Shown: piece by piece, positions 33,767-42,605 of the stretch
Numbering within the stretch: the first letter of the stretch is position 1
How the letters are laid out: the number at the start of each line of letters is the position of its first letter
Source: Paenibacillus plantiphilus
GTDB taxonomy: Bacteria > Bacillota > Bacilli > Paenibacillales > Paenibacillaceae
Assembly: GCF_927798095.1 (NCBI RefSeq)
Contig: NZ_CAKMMF010000027.1
Span: forward strand, 1-64,000
Reading direction: 5' to 3'
DNA: 64,000 nt
The notes under the pieces: model-generated
Databases searched by the model: none
Seen by the model: the letters and a program-made list of their open reading frames with translations, nothing else
What the model was told of the DNA's origin: nothing
Made by a program: the position numbers and the translations under genes

Positions 33767-35263
33767 TTAACCTCTATAAGCTTGAAGCGATTCATTCAGC
33801 TCGCGGGTCTGCTCATATACCTGCTGGTAAATGCGGAACAGCCCAGCATAAGCAGCCACCGCCTCTGGCTGAGGCTTGTAAAGTGAAGCGCGTTTGACGA
33901 AGGCATTGGCGCAATCCTCCAAGCTCTCGAACCAGCCGCAGCCTAGCGCAGCAAGCATTGCCGCACCAAGCCCAGGTCCTTGTTCATGCTCAAGCGCTAC
34001 GATTTCCGCATTGAAAACATCGGCCTGCATTTGCAGCCAGACCGGGTTCTGCGCACCACCGCCAATAGAGACAATCGTGCCGATCCGCTTGCCGGACCTG
34101 CGGAAAATATCCAGGGATTCATTCAATGAGAAGGTGATGCCTTCCATAACCGCTCTGGCAAAATGAACCCGCTCATGCGATCCATCAATGCCGACAAAGC
34201 TGCCACGAATGACAGCATCCGCATGCGGTGTCCGCTCACCTACCAGATAAGGTGTGAAGAGAAGGCCGTTGGAGCCCGGTGCAACTGATTCAACTCCGGC
34301 AAGCAACTCCTGGAAAGATGCCTCCTTAGCGAAGGTTTCCTTGAACCAGCTAAGACTGTAGCCAGCGGCGAGTGTTACGCCCATGGCATAATATGCTTCC
34401 TCCTTGCCGTGGTTGAAGAAATGCACTTTGCCCGCATAGTCGCTGTCGCTGTCCTGCTCGCAGGTTAATATTACGCCAGATGTGCCAATGCTGCACATCG
34501 TAAGTCCCTCTTGCAGAATGCCGGCGCCGATTGCGCCGCAAGCATTGTCAGCGCCTCCCGCGAACACCCTTGTTGCTGGTGACAAGCCCGTACGTTCAGC
34601 CTGCTCAGGCAGCAGCGTGCCGACGTAATCATGCGAAGCAACAAGCGGCGGACAAATAGCGGCAGACAGCTCCATTGCAGCCAGTATGTCCGCGCTCCAA
34701 GTCTTGCTCGCCACGTCAAGCAGCAGCGTGCCTGCCGCATCTGAAAAATCCATATGCAGCGCTCCCGTTAATCGGTAGCGGACATAATCCTTCGGCAGCA
34801 GGAACAGCGATGCTTGCGCGAATACGGAAGGTTCATGCTTGCGCACCCATAGAAGCTTAGGGAGGGTGAAACCCTCCAGAGCTGGATTCCGAGTAATCGC
34901 CAGCAGCTTATCTCCAAGCCTCTGCTCTATCTCGCGGCATTCCGCTGTCGTCCTTGTATCATTCCACAAGATTGCGTTCCGCACCGGATTGCCTGCTTCA
35001 TCCAGCAGCACCAGTCCATGCATCTGCCCGGAGAAGCTGATTCCTTCGATAGAATCAGCTGATATATTCGCTGTCTCCACAAGCTCGCGCAGCGCCTCAA
35101 GCGTTCCTGCAACCCAATCGTCAGGCTGCTGCTCGCTCCAGCCGGAATGCTCGTGAAAGATCGGATAGCTGCGCGACACTTCAGCTAATACATCCCCGCT
35201 CCAGTCAGCAAGCAGCGCCTTGACCGCGCTCGTGCCTAAGTCAATTCCAATTACGCAGGACAA
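33767..35263 (-). CDS. xylB: Xylulokinase
   Basis: 498-residue FGGY-family kinase that phosphorylates D-xylulose to xylulose 5-phosphate, feeding the pentose phosphate pathway. N-terminal phosphate-binding VIGIDLGTSAVKALL, GWSEQQPDDW, SFSGQMHGLVLLD (substrate Asp region), LFTPYLVGERTPH and C-terminal ATP-site GGGAQNPVWLQMQADV with LGAAMLAALG are typical. The start is TTG 35263 with GAGGAGG 7 bases upstream; the open frame to 35458 is overlap with xylA in another frame. It begins 13 bases after xylA and is regulated with it by XylR and CcpA by inference. Confidence 0.95.
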   Translation of the reverse strand: MSCVIGIDLGTSAVKALLADWSGDVLAEVSRSYPIFHEHSGWSEQQPDDWVAGTLEALRELVETANISADSIEGISFSGQMHGLVLLDEAGNPVRNAILWNDTRTTAECREIEQRLGDKLLAITRNPALEGFTLPKLLWVRKHEPSVFAQASLFLLPKDYVRYRLTGALHMDFSDAAGTLLLDVASKTWSADILAAMELSAAICPPLVASHDYVGTLLPEQAERTGLSPATRVFAGGADNACGAIGAGILQEGLTMCSIGTSGVILTCEQDSDSDYAGKVHFFNHGKEEAYYAMGVTLAAGYSLSWFKETFAKEASFQELLAGVESVAPGSNGLLFTPYLVGERTPHADAVIRGSFVGIDGSHERVHFARAVMEGITFSLNESLDIFRRSGKRIGTIVSIGGGAQNPVWLQMQADVFNAEIVALEHEQGPGLGAAMLAALGCGWFESLEDCANAFVKRASLYKPQPEAVAAYAGLFRIYQQVYEQTRELNESLQAYRG

Positions 35264-35276
35264 GTCAGACCCTCCT

Positions 35277-36590
35277 CTACACGCTGAAAATGACTTCATT
35301 AAGGATGAGCTTGATGCGCTCTTGACGCCCGGATTCATTCCTGATGGGAAGATTCTGCAGCGCATATTGCTCCAGCGTATGCAGCGTCGCTTTGCCAGCA
35401 GCGATATCAGCTCCAATACCTTCATTGAAGCTGCGGTAACGGCGCTCCACAACTCCATCGAGCACTCTATCCTCGATCAGCTTCGCTGCTGCCTTCAAGC
35501 CCCATGCATAGCTGTCGATACCCGCGATGTGAGCGAGGAACAGATCCTCATCTTCGAATGAGCCCCGGCGAACTTTGGCATCAAAGTTCACACCACCCTT
35601 GCCCAGTCCTCCAGCTTTGAGCACCTCATACATCGTAAGCGTAGTTGCATACAGGTCTGTCGGGAATTCGTCCGTATCCCAGCCGAGCAGCAGATCACCC
35701 TGATTCGCATCCAGGGAGCCCAGCATGCCGTTAATTGCAGCTACACGAATTTCATGCTCGAACGTATGGCCCGCCAGCGTTGCATGATTCGCTTCAAGGT
35801 TAAGCTTGAAGTGATTATGCAAGCCGTATTTCTGCAAGAAAGCTATCGTTGTTGCAGCGTCAAAATCATATTGATGCTTCGATGGCTCCTTAGGCTTAGG
35901 CTCAATCAGGAACTGGGCATCAAATCCGATTTCCTTGGAGTAAGCAATTGCCATATGGAACAGACGGGCCAGATTGTCCAATTCAAAAGCCATATCTGTG
36001 TTGAGCAGCGTCTCATAGCCTTCGCGCCCGCCCCAGAATACATAGTTCTCGGCTCCGAGCCGTTTGCCGATCTCCAAGCTTTTCTTCAGCTGTGCGCCAG
36101 CATACGCGTAGACATCCGCATTGCAGGTCGTGCCTGCGCCATGCACGAATCTGGGGTTCGTAAACATATTCGCCGTATTCCACAGCAGTTTTTTGCCAGA
36201 TGTCCGCATATGCTGCTCCAACAATTCAACGATAACATCAAGATTCCGGTTTGTTTCCTGCAATGTAGCGCCTTCTGGAGCTATATCGCGATCATGAAAG
36301 CAGTAGTATGGCAGGCCGAGCTTGTCGAGGAATTCGAAATTCGCTTCAACCCGCGCCTTTGCCGTATCCATAGCATCGGAATGATCCCAAGTCCGGGATG
36401 AAGTGCCTTCCCCGAAAGGGTCAGATCCCGAACCCGTGAATGTATGCCAATAGGCAACAGCGAAGCGCATATGCTCCTCCATTGTTTTGCCCATAATAAT
36501 CTCTGATGGATTGTAATGCTTGAATGCGAGTGGATTGTCTGACCCTTTGCCTTCATATTGAATGTTGCCGATTGATTGGAAATAGCTCAT
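35277..36590 (-). CDS. xylA: Xylose isomerase
   Basis: 437-residue metal-dependent enzyme converting D-xylose to D-xylulose, the longer class II form of xylose isomerases. Catalytic [10 protein letters not shown] (His and Asp), metal-site [37 protein letters not shown] and LDANQGD are intact. GGAGG lies 10 bases before the ATG. First gene of xylAB, divergent from xylR, with xyl operator and cre in the 256-base gap between them. No xylose transporter is linked, so uptake must be encoded elsewhere. Confidence 0.96.
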   Translation of the reverse strand: MSYFQSIGNIQYEGKGSDNPLAFKHYNPSEIIMGKTMEEHMRFAVAYWHTFTGSGSDPFGEGTSSRTWDHSDAMDTAKARVEANFEFLDKLGLPYYCFHDRDIAPEGATLQETNRNLDVIVELLEQHMRTSGKKLLWNTANMFTNPRFVHGAGTTCNADVYAYAGAQLKKSLEIGKRLGAENYVFWGGREGYETLLNTDMAFELDNLARLFHMAIAYSKEIGFDAQFLIEPKPKEPSKHQYDFDAATTIAFLQKYGLHNHFKLNLEANHATLAGHTFEHEIRVAAINGMLGSLDANQGDLLLGWDTDEFPTDLYATTLTMYEVLKAGGLGKGGVNFDAKVRRGSFEDEDLFLAHIAGIDSYAWGLKAAAKLIEDRVLDGVVERRYRSFNEGIGADIAAGKATLHTLEQYALQNLPIRNESGRQERIKLILNEVIFSV

Positions 36591-36634
36591 TTGACAGCAG
36601 CCTCCTCTAGTTGTTTGAAGGTGGAACCGAAGTT

Positions 36635-36648
36635 TGTAAACGTTGTCT
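36635..36648 (-). promoter_or_regulatory. Catabolite-responsive element (cre) in the xylA leader
   Basis: TGTAAACGTTGTCT matches the CcpA consensus TGWAARCGYTWNCW at all but one position. It lies between the xyl operator and the xylA start, a roadblock position typical of glucose repression of xyl operons. Confidence 0.7.
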
Positions 36649-36665
36649 TATCTGTTCATGTCCGT

Positions 36666-36695
36666 AGCATAGCATACATCAACTTAGTTTGTCTA
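36666..36695 (-). promoter_or_regulatory. Probable xylA promoter
   Basis: On the minus strand TAGACA (36695-36690), 18-bp spacer, TATGCT (36671-36666). The -35 lies inside the XylR operator, so bound repressor would block polymerase. Confidence 0.5.
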
Positions 36696-36708
36696 TTAAA
36701 CAAAGTAA
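36684..36708. promoter_or_regulatory. XylR operator (xylO)
   Basis: TTAGTTTGT (36684-36692) and ACAAAGTAA (36700-36708) are 9-bp inverted arms with one mismatch and 7 bases between, closely resembling the Bacillus xyl operator TTAGTTTGT...ACAAACTAA. It sits in the middle of the divergent xylA-xylR gap. Confidence 0.8.
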
Positions 36709-36846
36709 GTTTTATGATATACTTTATGGAGTATCCGTTGTGCATTAAGTGTGTGTTCGGATGGGCATTTGAGCGCAGCCATATAGCTGTGCAGCCTTGC
36801 AGCTGTTCAACCATTTAATTCATGACTAGAAGGAGCATGCAGCCTT

Positions 36847-38016
36847 ATGAAATCCAAAACTACTGGCGATCTGGCCATGATCAAAATGATGAATACAGCA
36901 ATCGTGCTTGAATCCATTATTGAGTATGCTCCATTGTCGCGAGCTCGAATCTCGGAGCATACCGGTTTGAATAAAGCGACTGTATCCAGCCTGGTTCAGG
37001 ATCTCATCGACCGGCATCTGGTTGTAGAGAATGGGCCAGGCCAATCCAGTGGCGGCCGCAAGCCTGTTATGCTGCTGTTCAATAGCAGCGCTGGATATGC
37101 CATCGGCGTCGATTTGGGCGTGAATTATATTCGCGGGGTTCTCACTGATCTGGAGGGGAAGGTCCTTGAGGAATATGAAATACCACTTGCAAATCAATTG
37201 CTCCAAGATGTGCTCCCAGAGCTGACAGCATGCATAAACAGCTTAATCGCAGCTATGCCGGACAGCCCTTATGGCCTTGTCGGCATTGGAATCGGCGTGC
37301 CTGGAATTGTTAACGATGATCAGGGGGAAATCCTGTTTGCGCCTAATCTGGGTTGGAAGAGAGTCCCACTGCAGAGCATGCTTGAGGACACTTTCGGCGT
37401 GCCTGTCACCATTGATAATGAGGCTAATGCGGGCGCACAGGGCGAGCAGAAGTACGGTGCAGGCCGTCCTTACAACCATCAAATCTATGTCAGTGTCGGC
37501 ATAGGCATCGGGACAGGAATTATTCTGAATCGGGAGCTGTATAAAGGCGCCGCCGGATTCTCCGGCGAGCTCGGCCATCTCTCCATTGATTATAACGGGA
37601 AGCCTTGCCGCTGCGGCAACCAAGGCTGCTGGGAGCTGTACGCCTCTGAGAACGCACTGCTCGAACAGGCCGCCGCAATAGGTTACAGCAATCTGGAGTA
37701 TCTGCTGGCAGGCGCAGCAGAAGGTGAAGAAAAGGCGCTGGCATTATTTCGCCAAATCGGCGCAAGCCTGGGCGTGGGAATCGCTAACATCGTTAATGTT
37801 TTCAACCCCGAGATCGTCATCATCGGGAACCGTATGAGCCGGGCCGCAGCATGGATCAGTGAAGCGATACAAGAGACAGTCGCCCGCCGCACGCTCTCCC
37901 AACATTTTAACGGCATGCAGATTCTGTTTGCTGCGCTCAGCGACCAGTCCGCTGTCCGTGGAGCAGCCTATTATGCGATTAACCGCTTCTTAGGCAAGAT
38001 GAAGAACGGTGAATAG
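36847..38016 (+). CDS. xylR: Xylose repressor, ROK family
   Basis: 389-residue ROK-family repressor of the divergent xylAB operon; xylose releases it from the operator. N-terminal winged HTH: PLSRARISEHTGLNKATVSSLVQDLI (about 30-55). The ROK domain has IGVDLGVNYIRGVLTDL, GIGVPGIVND, IDNEANAGAQGE, GAAGFSGELGHLS with the zinc motif CRCGNQGCWE (about 256-265). AAGGAG lies 11 bases before the ATG. A hairpin follows at 38070-38099. Identification rests on family plus its position beside xylO and xylA. Confidence 0.93.
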   Translation: MKSKTTGDLAMIKMMNTAIVLESIIEYAPLSRARISEHTGLNKATVSSLVQDLIDRHLVVENGPGQSSGGRKPVMLLFNSSAGYAIGVDLGVNYIRGVLTDLEGKVLEEYEIPLANQLLQDVLPELTACINSLIAAMPDSPYGLVGIGIGVPGIVNDDQGEILFAPNLGWKRVPLQSMLEDTFGVPVTIDNEANAGAQGEQKYGAGRPYNHQIYVSVGIGIGTGIILNRELYKGAAGFSGELGHLSIDYNGKPCRCGNQGCWELYASENALLEQAAAIGYSNLEYLLAGAAEGEEKALALFRQIGASLGVGIANIVNVFNPEIVIIGNRMSRAAAWISEAIQETVARRTLSQHFNGMQILFAALSDQSAVRGAAYYAINRFLGKMKNGE

Positions 38017-38069
38017 CTCGCAATTCTGCGCCAAGCTATTGTCACTAGTACAGTACCTCAGTCAAAAAT

Positions 38070-38099
38070 AGACCGCATTCCTGGAATAGGATGCGGTCT
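38070..38099 (+). terminator. Terminator between xylR and the solute-binding-protein module
   Basis: AGACCGCAT and ATGCGGTCT pair perfectly around a 12-base loop. A diverged copy of the same hairpin is at about 41138-41167, downstream of the second module, so it belongs to the duplicated unit. Confidence 0.6.
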
Positions 38100-38157
38100 C
38101 GGTAGCTTCTGCTTTTTTGATTTACTTTTGCAGGTAAGTCGATTGAAATAGTTCTTT

Positions 38158-39504
38158 CTATTTAGCTGCTCGTGCGGCATCCATTAATGCCTGGCCTTCA
38201 GTCTGAATGGTCTCTATCGCTTCATCCAACGATTTCTCCTTCTGCAGTACCGCAATCAATTCACGATCTTCCAGCTCCTTGAACTGATTCATAAATGTAC
38301 CCGCCCTATCAGACATAATGAACTCATCCAATAGTTCAATCTGCAGCACCACAGGATGAAGCTCATAGAGCTTGCCAACCAGAGAATCTTGATTATCCCC
38401 CCGGCGGCTGGAGAAACCGACATCTCCAAGATTCGATCTGACCTTCGACATATAGTCGCTGTGCATGAATTCAATGAGCTCCCAAGCCGTATCCGCATTC
38501 GGAGAACCTTTTCTAATACTCATTAAATTGTTAATGTACATATGGCTGGTTTTGCTTCGATCTGCAGAACTTACTGGCGGCGTTACCGCTCCTGTCTTAA
38601 ATTTGGCCTCATCAAACTGACCATACGAGGATACGGTCATAGCAGCTTTTCCTTTCTTAAACAAATCCGCTTCAGCGGCGGCTTCGGGACCGAAAAATGT
38701 CGTACCATCTACCACTTTTCCCTTCACATCCTGCAGCAGAAAGGTCCCGCTATCGTACAGATCGACGACGGTTTGATACACCTGCTTCCATGCCGGTGTG
38801 TTCACGGTAACTTGTCCTCTTCCTAAATGATAGCTCTGAATACCTTCGCTGGCTGACAAGCTGTTCAGATGGTCAGATGGCTTGCTGCTGAACGGCTGAT
38901 GGTATCCAACGATGCCATCCTCATGACTGCCTGATTTCGTGAAACGGCTTGCCAAATCCAATACCTCTGGCAGCGTCATGCCATCATGCGGCGGATCAAT
39001 GGCATATTTCTCGAACAGATCCGCATTGTAAGAAAGAACCGATGTTGTAAAAATCGGCGCCATTCCGTACAGCTGTCCATCATTTGTCCTCTTCAGGAGC
39101 TCCATTACTCCTGGATGAAACTCCTCTTCCTTCAAATCGCTATCCAGCATTCGTACGGACAGCTCTTCCAACAATCCGCTGCTGGCAAGCGACTTATATA
39201 GATAATAAGTCGGTGTCAGAATCAAATCCGGCTGCTCTCTCTCTATGATTGCTATGTACTGCTCCACCGACATTCCCTTACGTTCCAGATCGAACTCAAT
39301 CACTTCAATCTCCAAATCAGGGTAAGCCGCCTCCAAATAGTCACCATAATGGTAATCAAAGGTCCCTTTAGAAACAACCGCTACCTTTATCGATCCTGTA
39401 AGCTCGGTTTTATCCACACCAGCCGAAGAACAGCCGCCTGCAATAATCATGAATAACGCTATTATAAGAAAAGAGAACTTCGGTTTTGCGCTGAATTGTT
39501 TCAT
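38158..39504 (-). CDS. Solute-binding-protein-like lipoprotein A1 (copy 1)
   Basis: 448 residues with signal peptide and lipobox IAGGC, so a lipoprotein on the outer membrane face. The rest has the two-lobe layout of family 1 extracellular solute-binding proteins: EQPDLILTPTYYLYKSLA, LYGMAPIFTTSVLSYNADLFEKYAIDPPHDGMTLPEVLDLASRF, and a C-terminal LMSIRKGSPNADTAWELIEFM. No permease or ATPase is adjacent. Its ATG overlaps the stop of gene B1 by 4 bases (ATGA), with GGGGAG inside the end of B1, so translation is coupled. A2 at 41259-42605 is the same length and nearly the same sequence. The protein could bind a sugar for an unlinked transporter or act as a sensor. Confidence 0.8.
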   Translation of the reverse strand: MKQFSAKPKFSFLIIALFMIIAGGCSSAGVDKTELTGSIKVAVVSKGTFDYHYGDYLEAAYPDLEIEVIEFDLERKGMSVEQYIAIIEREQPDLILTPTYYLYKSLASSGLLEELSVRMLDSDLKEEEFHPGVMELLKRTNDGQLYGMAPIFTTSVLSYNADLFEKYAIDPPHDGMTLPEVLDLASRFTKSGSHEDGIVGYHQPFSSKPSDHLNSLSASEGIQSYHLGRGQVTVNTPAWKQVYQTVVDLYDSGTFLLQDVKGKVVDGTTFFGPEAAAEADLFKKGKAAMTVSSYGQFDEAKFKTGAVTPPVSSADRSKTSHMYINNLMSIRKGSPNADTAWELIEFMHSDYMSKVRSNLGDVGFSSRRGDNQDSLVGKLYELHPVVLQIELLDEFIMSDRAGTFMNQFKELEDRELIAVLQKEKSLDEAIETIQTEGQALMDAARAAK

Positions 39505-40937
39505 GGCTGCTCCCCACTTCCCTTAAGCTTCGCTTCGTCTATGGCAGTCTGGACAGCTTCCTGCAGCTCAGCCAGCGCTTCCTCCACAGACATCGCGCCT
39601 TCGATGACAGATTTCAACCTTTCACTGGCAAGCTCACTCAATTGCTGCTCTATCGCAGCTTCCTGTCCCATGCTCTTCCGCTTGAGGTCTCCGATTGCCT
39701 GAGGAGCATCGATTGCCATCTCATAGAATGCCTTCCAATACTCCTCGGGCTGTGATTTCATATTTGAACGTCTCGCCAATACGGACAAGCCCCGATTAGG
39801 GTCCAGATCTGTCCGCTTTGCTATTTCCTCGCCATTCACAAACCGAATGAGCTCCCAAGCAGCCCTTCCATTCGAAGATGCAGCATTTATAGCATAGATC
39901 GTGCCTGTGGTGAGATACTTCCCCTGATTAGCTGCAGAAGTAATGTGGAAGGGGATCGTAGACCACTTCAGCTTAACCTTCGCTTCCTTCTCAAAGATCA
40001 GCAAATTGCTGTAATAATAACCGTCATCGTCAATCATCATGGCCGCTTCTCCCTGTGCAAAGATGTCAAACTTCGCCAGATCCTTCATCAGAATGCTGCC
40101 TTCACCACGCGGCTTCGGCATTGCAATCCATTCCTCCCGAAAACCATCGCTTACTTGCTGCCATATCCCTTCCCATGCCGAGGACTGGACTGTTGCCTTT
40201 AATTGACCCTCGCTTGCAGATAAAGCCTGCAAACCTGAAGCCTCACCAATCGTTTTCACGAGTGAATACGGATTGCTGTGATCTGCGAAAAGGCCAAATG
40301 CACCCGTTCCTTTGAATCTCGCCGCTAGCTGCAGCACCTCATCCAGCTCGATGCCTGCCTCCGGAACCGGAATGCCATGCTCTTGAAACAGTTCCTCATT
40401 CACATAGAGAGCAGCGGATCTGAACTCCGGCGTCAAGCCATAGAGCTCTCCGCCTCCGGCTTCGCGAAGCAACTGAACAAGAGGTGCATGAATCGCCTCC
40501 ACATCGAATTCGCTCCCTTGCATATAAGGCGCCAGCGGCTTCAGCCTTCCTTCCGAAGCAAGCTTCATATACAGCTTAATGGGCAGCTGCAGCACATCCG
40601 GCTTCTCCTTGTCCATCCATTCCATGAATTTCTCAGGGTCATTCTCCAGCCCGCCAGATTCCTTAGCCATACGAATTCGTACCGATGGATGACGGATAAT
40701 AAAAGGCTTCTTCAACTGCAATTCAAAATTACTGTATGATGATGCATGGACGACCAATTCGATATCCTCGCCCGCAATGGGATTATCCCTAAGAGCTGCC
40801 GGAATATCGGAATCGGGTTCCTTACCCAGCAGCTGCTTCAGCTCACCCCGAAACAACCAGCCTCCGCCTGCAAGCACTATAATGATTAGAACGACCATCC
40901 CTGTGCGGAATGACACCCCTTTTTTCTTCACATTCAT
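39501..40937 (-). CDS. Membrane-anchored solute-binding-protein-like protein B1 (copy 1)
   Basis: 478 residues. The N-terminus MNVKKKGVSFRTGMVVLIIIVLAGGGWLF is an uncleaved-looking signal anchor with no lipobox Cys, unlike its partner A1. The extracellular part has the same plan as A1: KPDVLQLPIKLYMKLASEGRL, LYGLTPEFRSAALYVNEELFQEHGIPVPEAGIELDEVLQLAARF, and a SRNGRAAWELIRFVNGEE-like region (here SSNGRAAWELIRFV). A and B are therefore distant paralogues encoded as an overlapping pair. The last 40 residues are Glu/Ala/Lys-rich and helical. The ribosome site is unclear (GGGG about 14 bases upstream). Duplicate of B2 at 42602-44038. Confidence 0.75.
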   Translation of the reverse strand: MNVKKKGVSFRTGMVVLIIIVLAGGGWLFRGELKQLLGKEPDSDIPAALRDNPIAGEDIELVVHASSYSNFELQLKKPFIIRHPSVRIRMAKESGGLENDPEKFMEWMDKEKPDVLQLPIKLYMKLASEGRLKPLAPYMQGSEFDVEAIHAPLVQLLREAGGGELYGLTPEFRSAALYVNEELFQEHGIPVPEAGIELDEVLQLAARFKGTGAFGLFADHSNPYSLVKTIGEASGLQALSASEGQLKATVQSSAWEGIWQQVSDGFREEWIAMPKPRGEGSILMKDLAKFDIFAQGEAAMMIDDDGYYYSNLLIFEKEAKVKLKWSTIPFHITSAANQGKYLTTGTIYAINAASSNGRAAWELIRFVNGEEIAKRTDLDPNRGLSVLARRSNMKSQPEEYWKAFYEMAIDAPQAIGDLKRKSMGQEAAIEQQLSELASERLKSVIEGAMSVEEALAELQEAVQTAIDEAKLKGSGEQP

Positions 40938-41258
40938 AGCTTCGAATCCCGCCCCTTGCTAATTATTTTTTCTATCAACCTCTATCAAGACGATTTATAT
41001 ATGGAAAAAGTTACAATAACTTGTGATGTTCGGGTCCAAAATTCTGTTGGTTTCTCAAAATCCATATTTATCCAACAGCAGCGCGCTCGTAATTGTACAA
41101 GCTATTGCCACCACCAGTGTAGAACCACAGCCAAACAGACCGCATTCGTGGAATCGGATGCGATCTATTTGCTCTTATTTTTATAGTCTATATGAATTGA
41201 ACGAAAGTTAATATTGCTAATCATCACTGGCAACCTAGCTTTCTTGAATGGAGGCTCC
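40938..41258. repeat. Intermodule gap: duplicated upstream flank plus decayed terminator copy
   Basis: 40938-41090 matches the region between B2 and the methyltransferase start (44039-44215), including ATGGAAAAAGTTA and CATATTTATCC/CACATTTATCC. 41105-41170 matches the xylR-side flank with its AGACCGCAT hairpin (38040-38099). So the duplication joint lies near 41095-41105. No gene is seen here. Confidence 0.7.
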
Positions 41259-42605
41259 CTATTTAGCTGCTCGTGCGGCATCCATTAATGCCTGGCCTTC
41301 AGTCTGTATGGTTTCTATCGCTTCGTCCAACGATTTCTCCTTCTGCAGCACCGCGATTAGCTCACGATCTTCCAACTCCTTGAAATGGTCCTTAAATACA
41401 TTGTCATTCCCATAGTTAAAACCCCCACCCCATTCTTCGATCCGCAGCACCACAGGTTGAAGCTCATAGAGCTTGGCAACCAGATCATCTTGATTATCCC
41501 CTCGGCGGCTGGAGAAACCGATGCCTCCAAGTTTCGATTTGACCTTCGACATATAGTCGCTGTGCATGAATTTAATGAGCTCCCAAGCCGTATCTGCATT
41601 CGAAGAGCCTTTTCTAATACTCATCAAATTGGTTACATACATATGACTGGTTTTGCTTCGGTCTGCAGAACTTACTGGCGGAGTTACCGCTCCTGTCTTA
41701 AATTCGGCCTCATCATACTGACCATACTGGGATAAAGTCATAGCAGCTTTTCCTTTCTTGAATAAATCCGCTTCAGCTGCGGCTTCGGGACCGAAATATG
41801 TCGTTCCATCCCTCACTTCCCCCTTCACATCCTGCAGCAGAAAGGTCCCGTTCTCGTACAATTCGACGACTGTTTCATACACTCGTTTCCATGCCGGAGT
41901 GTTCACGGTAACCTGCCCTCTCCCCAAACTATAGCTCTGAATGCCTTCGCTGGCGGACAAGCTCTTCAGATGGTCTGAAGGCTTGCTGCTGTACGGCAGA
42001 TGGTATCCAACAATGCCATCCCCTTGACTGCCTGATTTCGTGAAACGGCTTGCCAATTCCAATACCTCTGGCAGTGTCATGCCATCATGCGGCGGATCAA
42101 TGGTATATTTATCGAACAGATCCGCATTGTAAGAAAGAACCGATGTTGTAAAAGTCGGCGCCATTCCATACAACTGTCCATCATTCGTCATCTTGAGGAG
42201 CTCCATTACCCCTGGATGAAACTCCTCTTCCTTCATATCACTATCCAACATTCGTACGGACAGCTCTTCCAGCAATCCGCTGCTCGCAAGCGACTTATAA
42301 CCATAATAATTCCATGATAGAATCAAGTCTGGCTGCTCTTTCTCTATGAATGCCCTCCGCTGTTCGTCCGACATACCTTTTCGTTCCGGATCGAACTCAA
42401 TCACTTCAATCTCCAGATCAGGAAACGCTTCCTCCAAATAGTTTCCATAATTGTAATCATAGACATCTTTAAAATCCACAACTACCTTTATTGATCCTGT
42501 AAGCTCGGTCTTTTCTACAACAGCCGAAGAACAGCCGCCTGCAATAATGATGCATAATCCCATTAATAGAAAAGTGAACATCGGTTTCAAGCTGAATCGC
42601 TTCAA
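41259..42605 (-). CDS. Solute-binding-protein-like lipoprotein A2 (copy 2)
   Basis: 448 residues, same length as A1 and colinear with it throughout; lipobox IAGGC. Differences cluster: residues about 60-95 (RRAFIEKEQPDLILSWNYYGYKS versus the A1 equivalent) and especially about 385-410, where A1 has LLDEFIMSDRAGTFMNQ and A2 has EWGGGFNYGNDNVFKDH, while flanks are almost identical. This suggests selection on part of the binding surface after duplication. ATG overlaps the B2 stop by 4 bases as in copy 1. No transport partner nearby. Confidence 0.8.
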   Translation of the reverse strand: MKRFSLKPMFTFLLMGLCIIIAGGCSSAVVEKTELTGSIKVVVDFKDVYDYNYGNYLEEAFPDLEIEVIEFDPERKGMSDEQRRAFIEKEQPDLILSWNYYGYKSLASSGLLEELSVRMLDSDMKEEEFHPGVMELLKMTNDGQLYGMAPTFTTSVLSYNADLFDKYTIDPPHDGMTLPEVLELASRFTKSGSQGDGIVGYHLPYSSKPSDHLKSLSASEGIQSYSLGRGQVTVNTPAWKRVYETVVELYENGTFLLQDVKGEVRDGTTYFGPEAAAEADLFKKGKAAMTLSQYGQYDEAEFKTGAVTPPVSSADRSKTSHMYVTNLMSIRKGSSNADTAWELIKFMHSDYMSKVKSKLGGIGFSSRRGDNQDDLVAKLYELQPVVLRIEEWGGGFNYGNDNVFKDHFKELEDRELIAVLQKEKSLDEAIETIQTEGQALMDAARAAK

